Shown: piece after piece, positions 12,815-13,267 of the stretch | Layout: each line of letters starts with the position of its first letter | Numbering within the stretch: position 1 is the first letter of the stretch | Source: JAAZHN01 sp964605575 | Lineage (GTDB): Bacteria > Bacillota_I > Bacilli_A > RF39 > UBA660 | Reading direction: 5' to 3' | DNA: 13,267 nucleotides | Assembly (NCBI GenBank): GCA_964605575.1 | Contig: CAZSDG010000026.1 | Coordinates: 1-13,267, forward strand | Made by a program: the position numbers and the translations under genes | Notes under the pieces: generated by a model | The model's database searches: none | What the model saw: only the letters and a program-made list of their open reading frames with translations | Told to the model about the DNA's origin: nothing

Positions 12815-13267
12815 TTATTTAGAATAATAGTCTCTAATTTTATTTTTAAGTTCAGGATCAAATACTTTACTTTTTATCATTTCAATTTCATATTTATATG
12901 GTGGATAAATCCTTTCTTTATCTTCATCATGATTACCAATATATGGTGTTTCTAAGATTTTAGGAATATCTTTTAATTTTTCATTATATACAGCATTTAT
13001 TAAATTATCAAATCCAATTGTTCCAAAACCAAAATTATCATGTCGATCTTTTCGATCACCAATATCATTTTTTGAATCATTAACGTGTAAACATTTAATT
13101 TTTTCAATACCTATTTCTTGATCAAATAAATCTAAATATTCATTAAATTTAGTAATATCATAACCAGAATCATTTAAATGACATGTATCTAAACAAAAAC
13201 CTAATTTAGATTTAAATTCCACATTATCATACATAAACTTTAACTCTTGTATATTTGTTCCAGTTTC
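12815..13267 (-). CDS. nfo: Endonuclease IV (AP endonuclease), C-terminal part
   Basis: The frame is open from the window edge at 13267 to a stop at 12815, giving 150 residues of the C-terminal half; the start lies outside the window. Endonuclease IV cuts DNA 5' of abasic sites in base excision repair, using a three-zinc TIM barrel. The visible zinc-ligand and core motifs are ETGTN at the edge, GFCLDTCHLNDSGYD, CLHVNDSKNDIGDRKDRHDN with FGFGTIGF, and KILETPYIG. These match the family in order and spacing. The internal ATG at 13234 is not the start, because the ETGTN segment before it belongs to the fold. Its 3' end is close to the rpmG promoter; no obvious terminator is seen in the short gap. 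Confidence 0.95.
   Translation of the reverse strand, partial: ETGTNIQELKFMYDNVEFKSKLGFCLDTCHLNDSGYDITKFNEYLDLFDQEIGIEKIKCLHVNDSKNDIGDRKDRHDNFGFGTIGFDNLINAVYNEKLKDIPKILETPYIGNHDEDKERIYPPYKYEIEMIKSKVFDPELKNKIRDYYSK

Noticed and set aside
1..13267. Mycoplasma-type genetic code (TGA as Trp)
   Set aside because: Trp is encoded by TGG throughout, and TGA ends two genes (2695 and 11520), one in a typical ATGA overlap.
1..13267. tRNA, rRNA, insertion sequence or prophage genes
   Set aside because: I saw no cloverleaf, transposase, integrase or terminal inverted repeats on either strand.

Overview
The window is AT-rich DNA (about 30% G+C by eye) from a low-GC Gram-positive-type bacterium. Genes are tightly packed, Shine-Dalgarno sites are AGGAGG-like, and promoters are of the sigma-A type. 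TGG encodes Trp and TGA is used as a stop, so the Mycoplasma code does not apply. The housekeeping genes (L33, EF-P, endonuclease IV), the SipW-type secretion genes and a run of ten Ns point to a metagenome or draft assembly of an uncultured Bacilli or Mollicutes relative. The taxonomic placement is inference.

Layout. (1) Positions 3462 to 1, minus strand: a three-gene surface operon. It holds a membrane-anchored ectodomain protein, a SipW-type secreted protein with a TYAWF cleavage region, and a large Cys/Tyr/Asn-rich surface protein that runs off the left edge. (2) Positions 3463-3657: a divergent promoter region with two near-identical extended -10 promoters around a strong dyad. (3) 3658-4248, plus strand: a lone SipW-type secreted protein whose stop codon overlaps, tail to tail, the stop of the next operon. 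(4) 10507 to 4245, minus strand: a compact seven-gene operon. In transcription order it encodes a signal-peptidase-like protein lacking its catalytic residues, a surface protein, an unknown protein, a membrane-anchored McrB-like AAA+ ATPase (interrupted by the N-gap), a DUF2357/McrC-N-like protein without a nuclease domain, an intact SipW-type signal peptidase, and a TasA/camelysin-type secreted protein. (5) 10619-11011, plus strand: a small membrane protein with a clear promoter and a shared terminator. (6) 11951 to 11052, minus: a bacterial PH-domain protein and a one-TM protein. (7) 12746 to 12004, minus: rpmG-efp with promoter and terminator. (8) 13267 to 12815, minus: the C-terminal part of endonuclease IV.

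How it fits together (inference). SipW-class peptidases process TasA/camelysin-type exported proteins, and four or five candidate substrates surround the two peptidase-like genes. The unusual part is the translational coupling of this export machinery to a McrB-like ATPase and a DUF2357 protein. Those families are best known from McrBC-type restriction, but here the ATPase carries an N-terminal membrane anchor and its partner has no visible nuclease. I read the 4245-10507 operon as a candidate undescribed envelope or surface-fibre assembly system in which an AAA+ module is used at the membrane.
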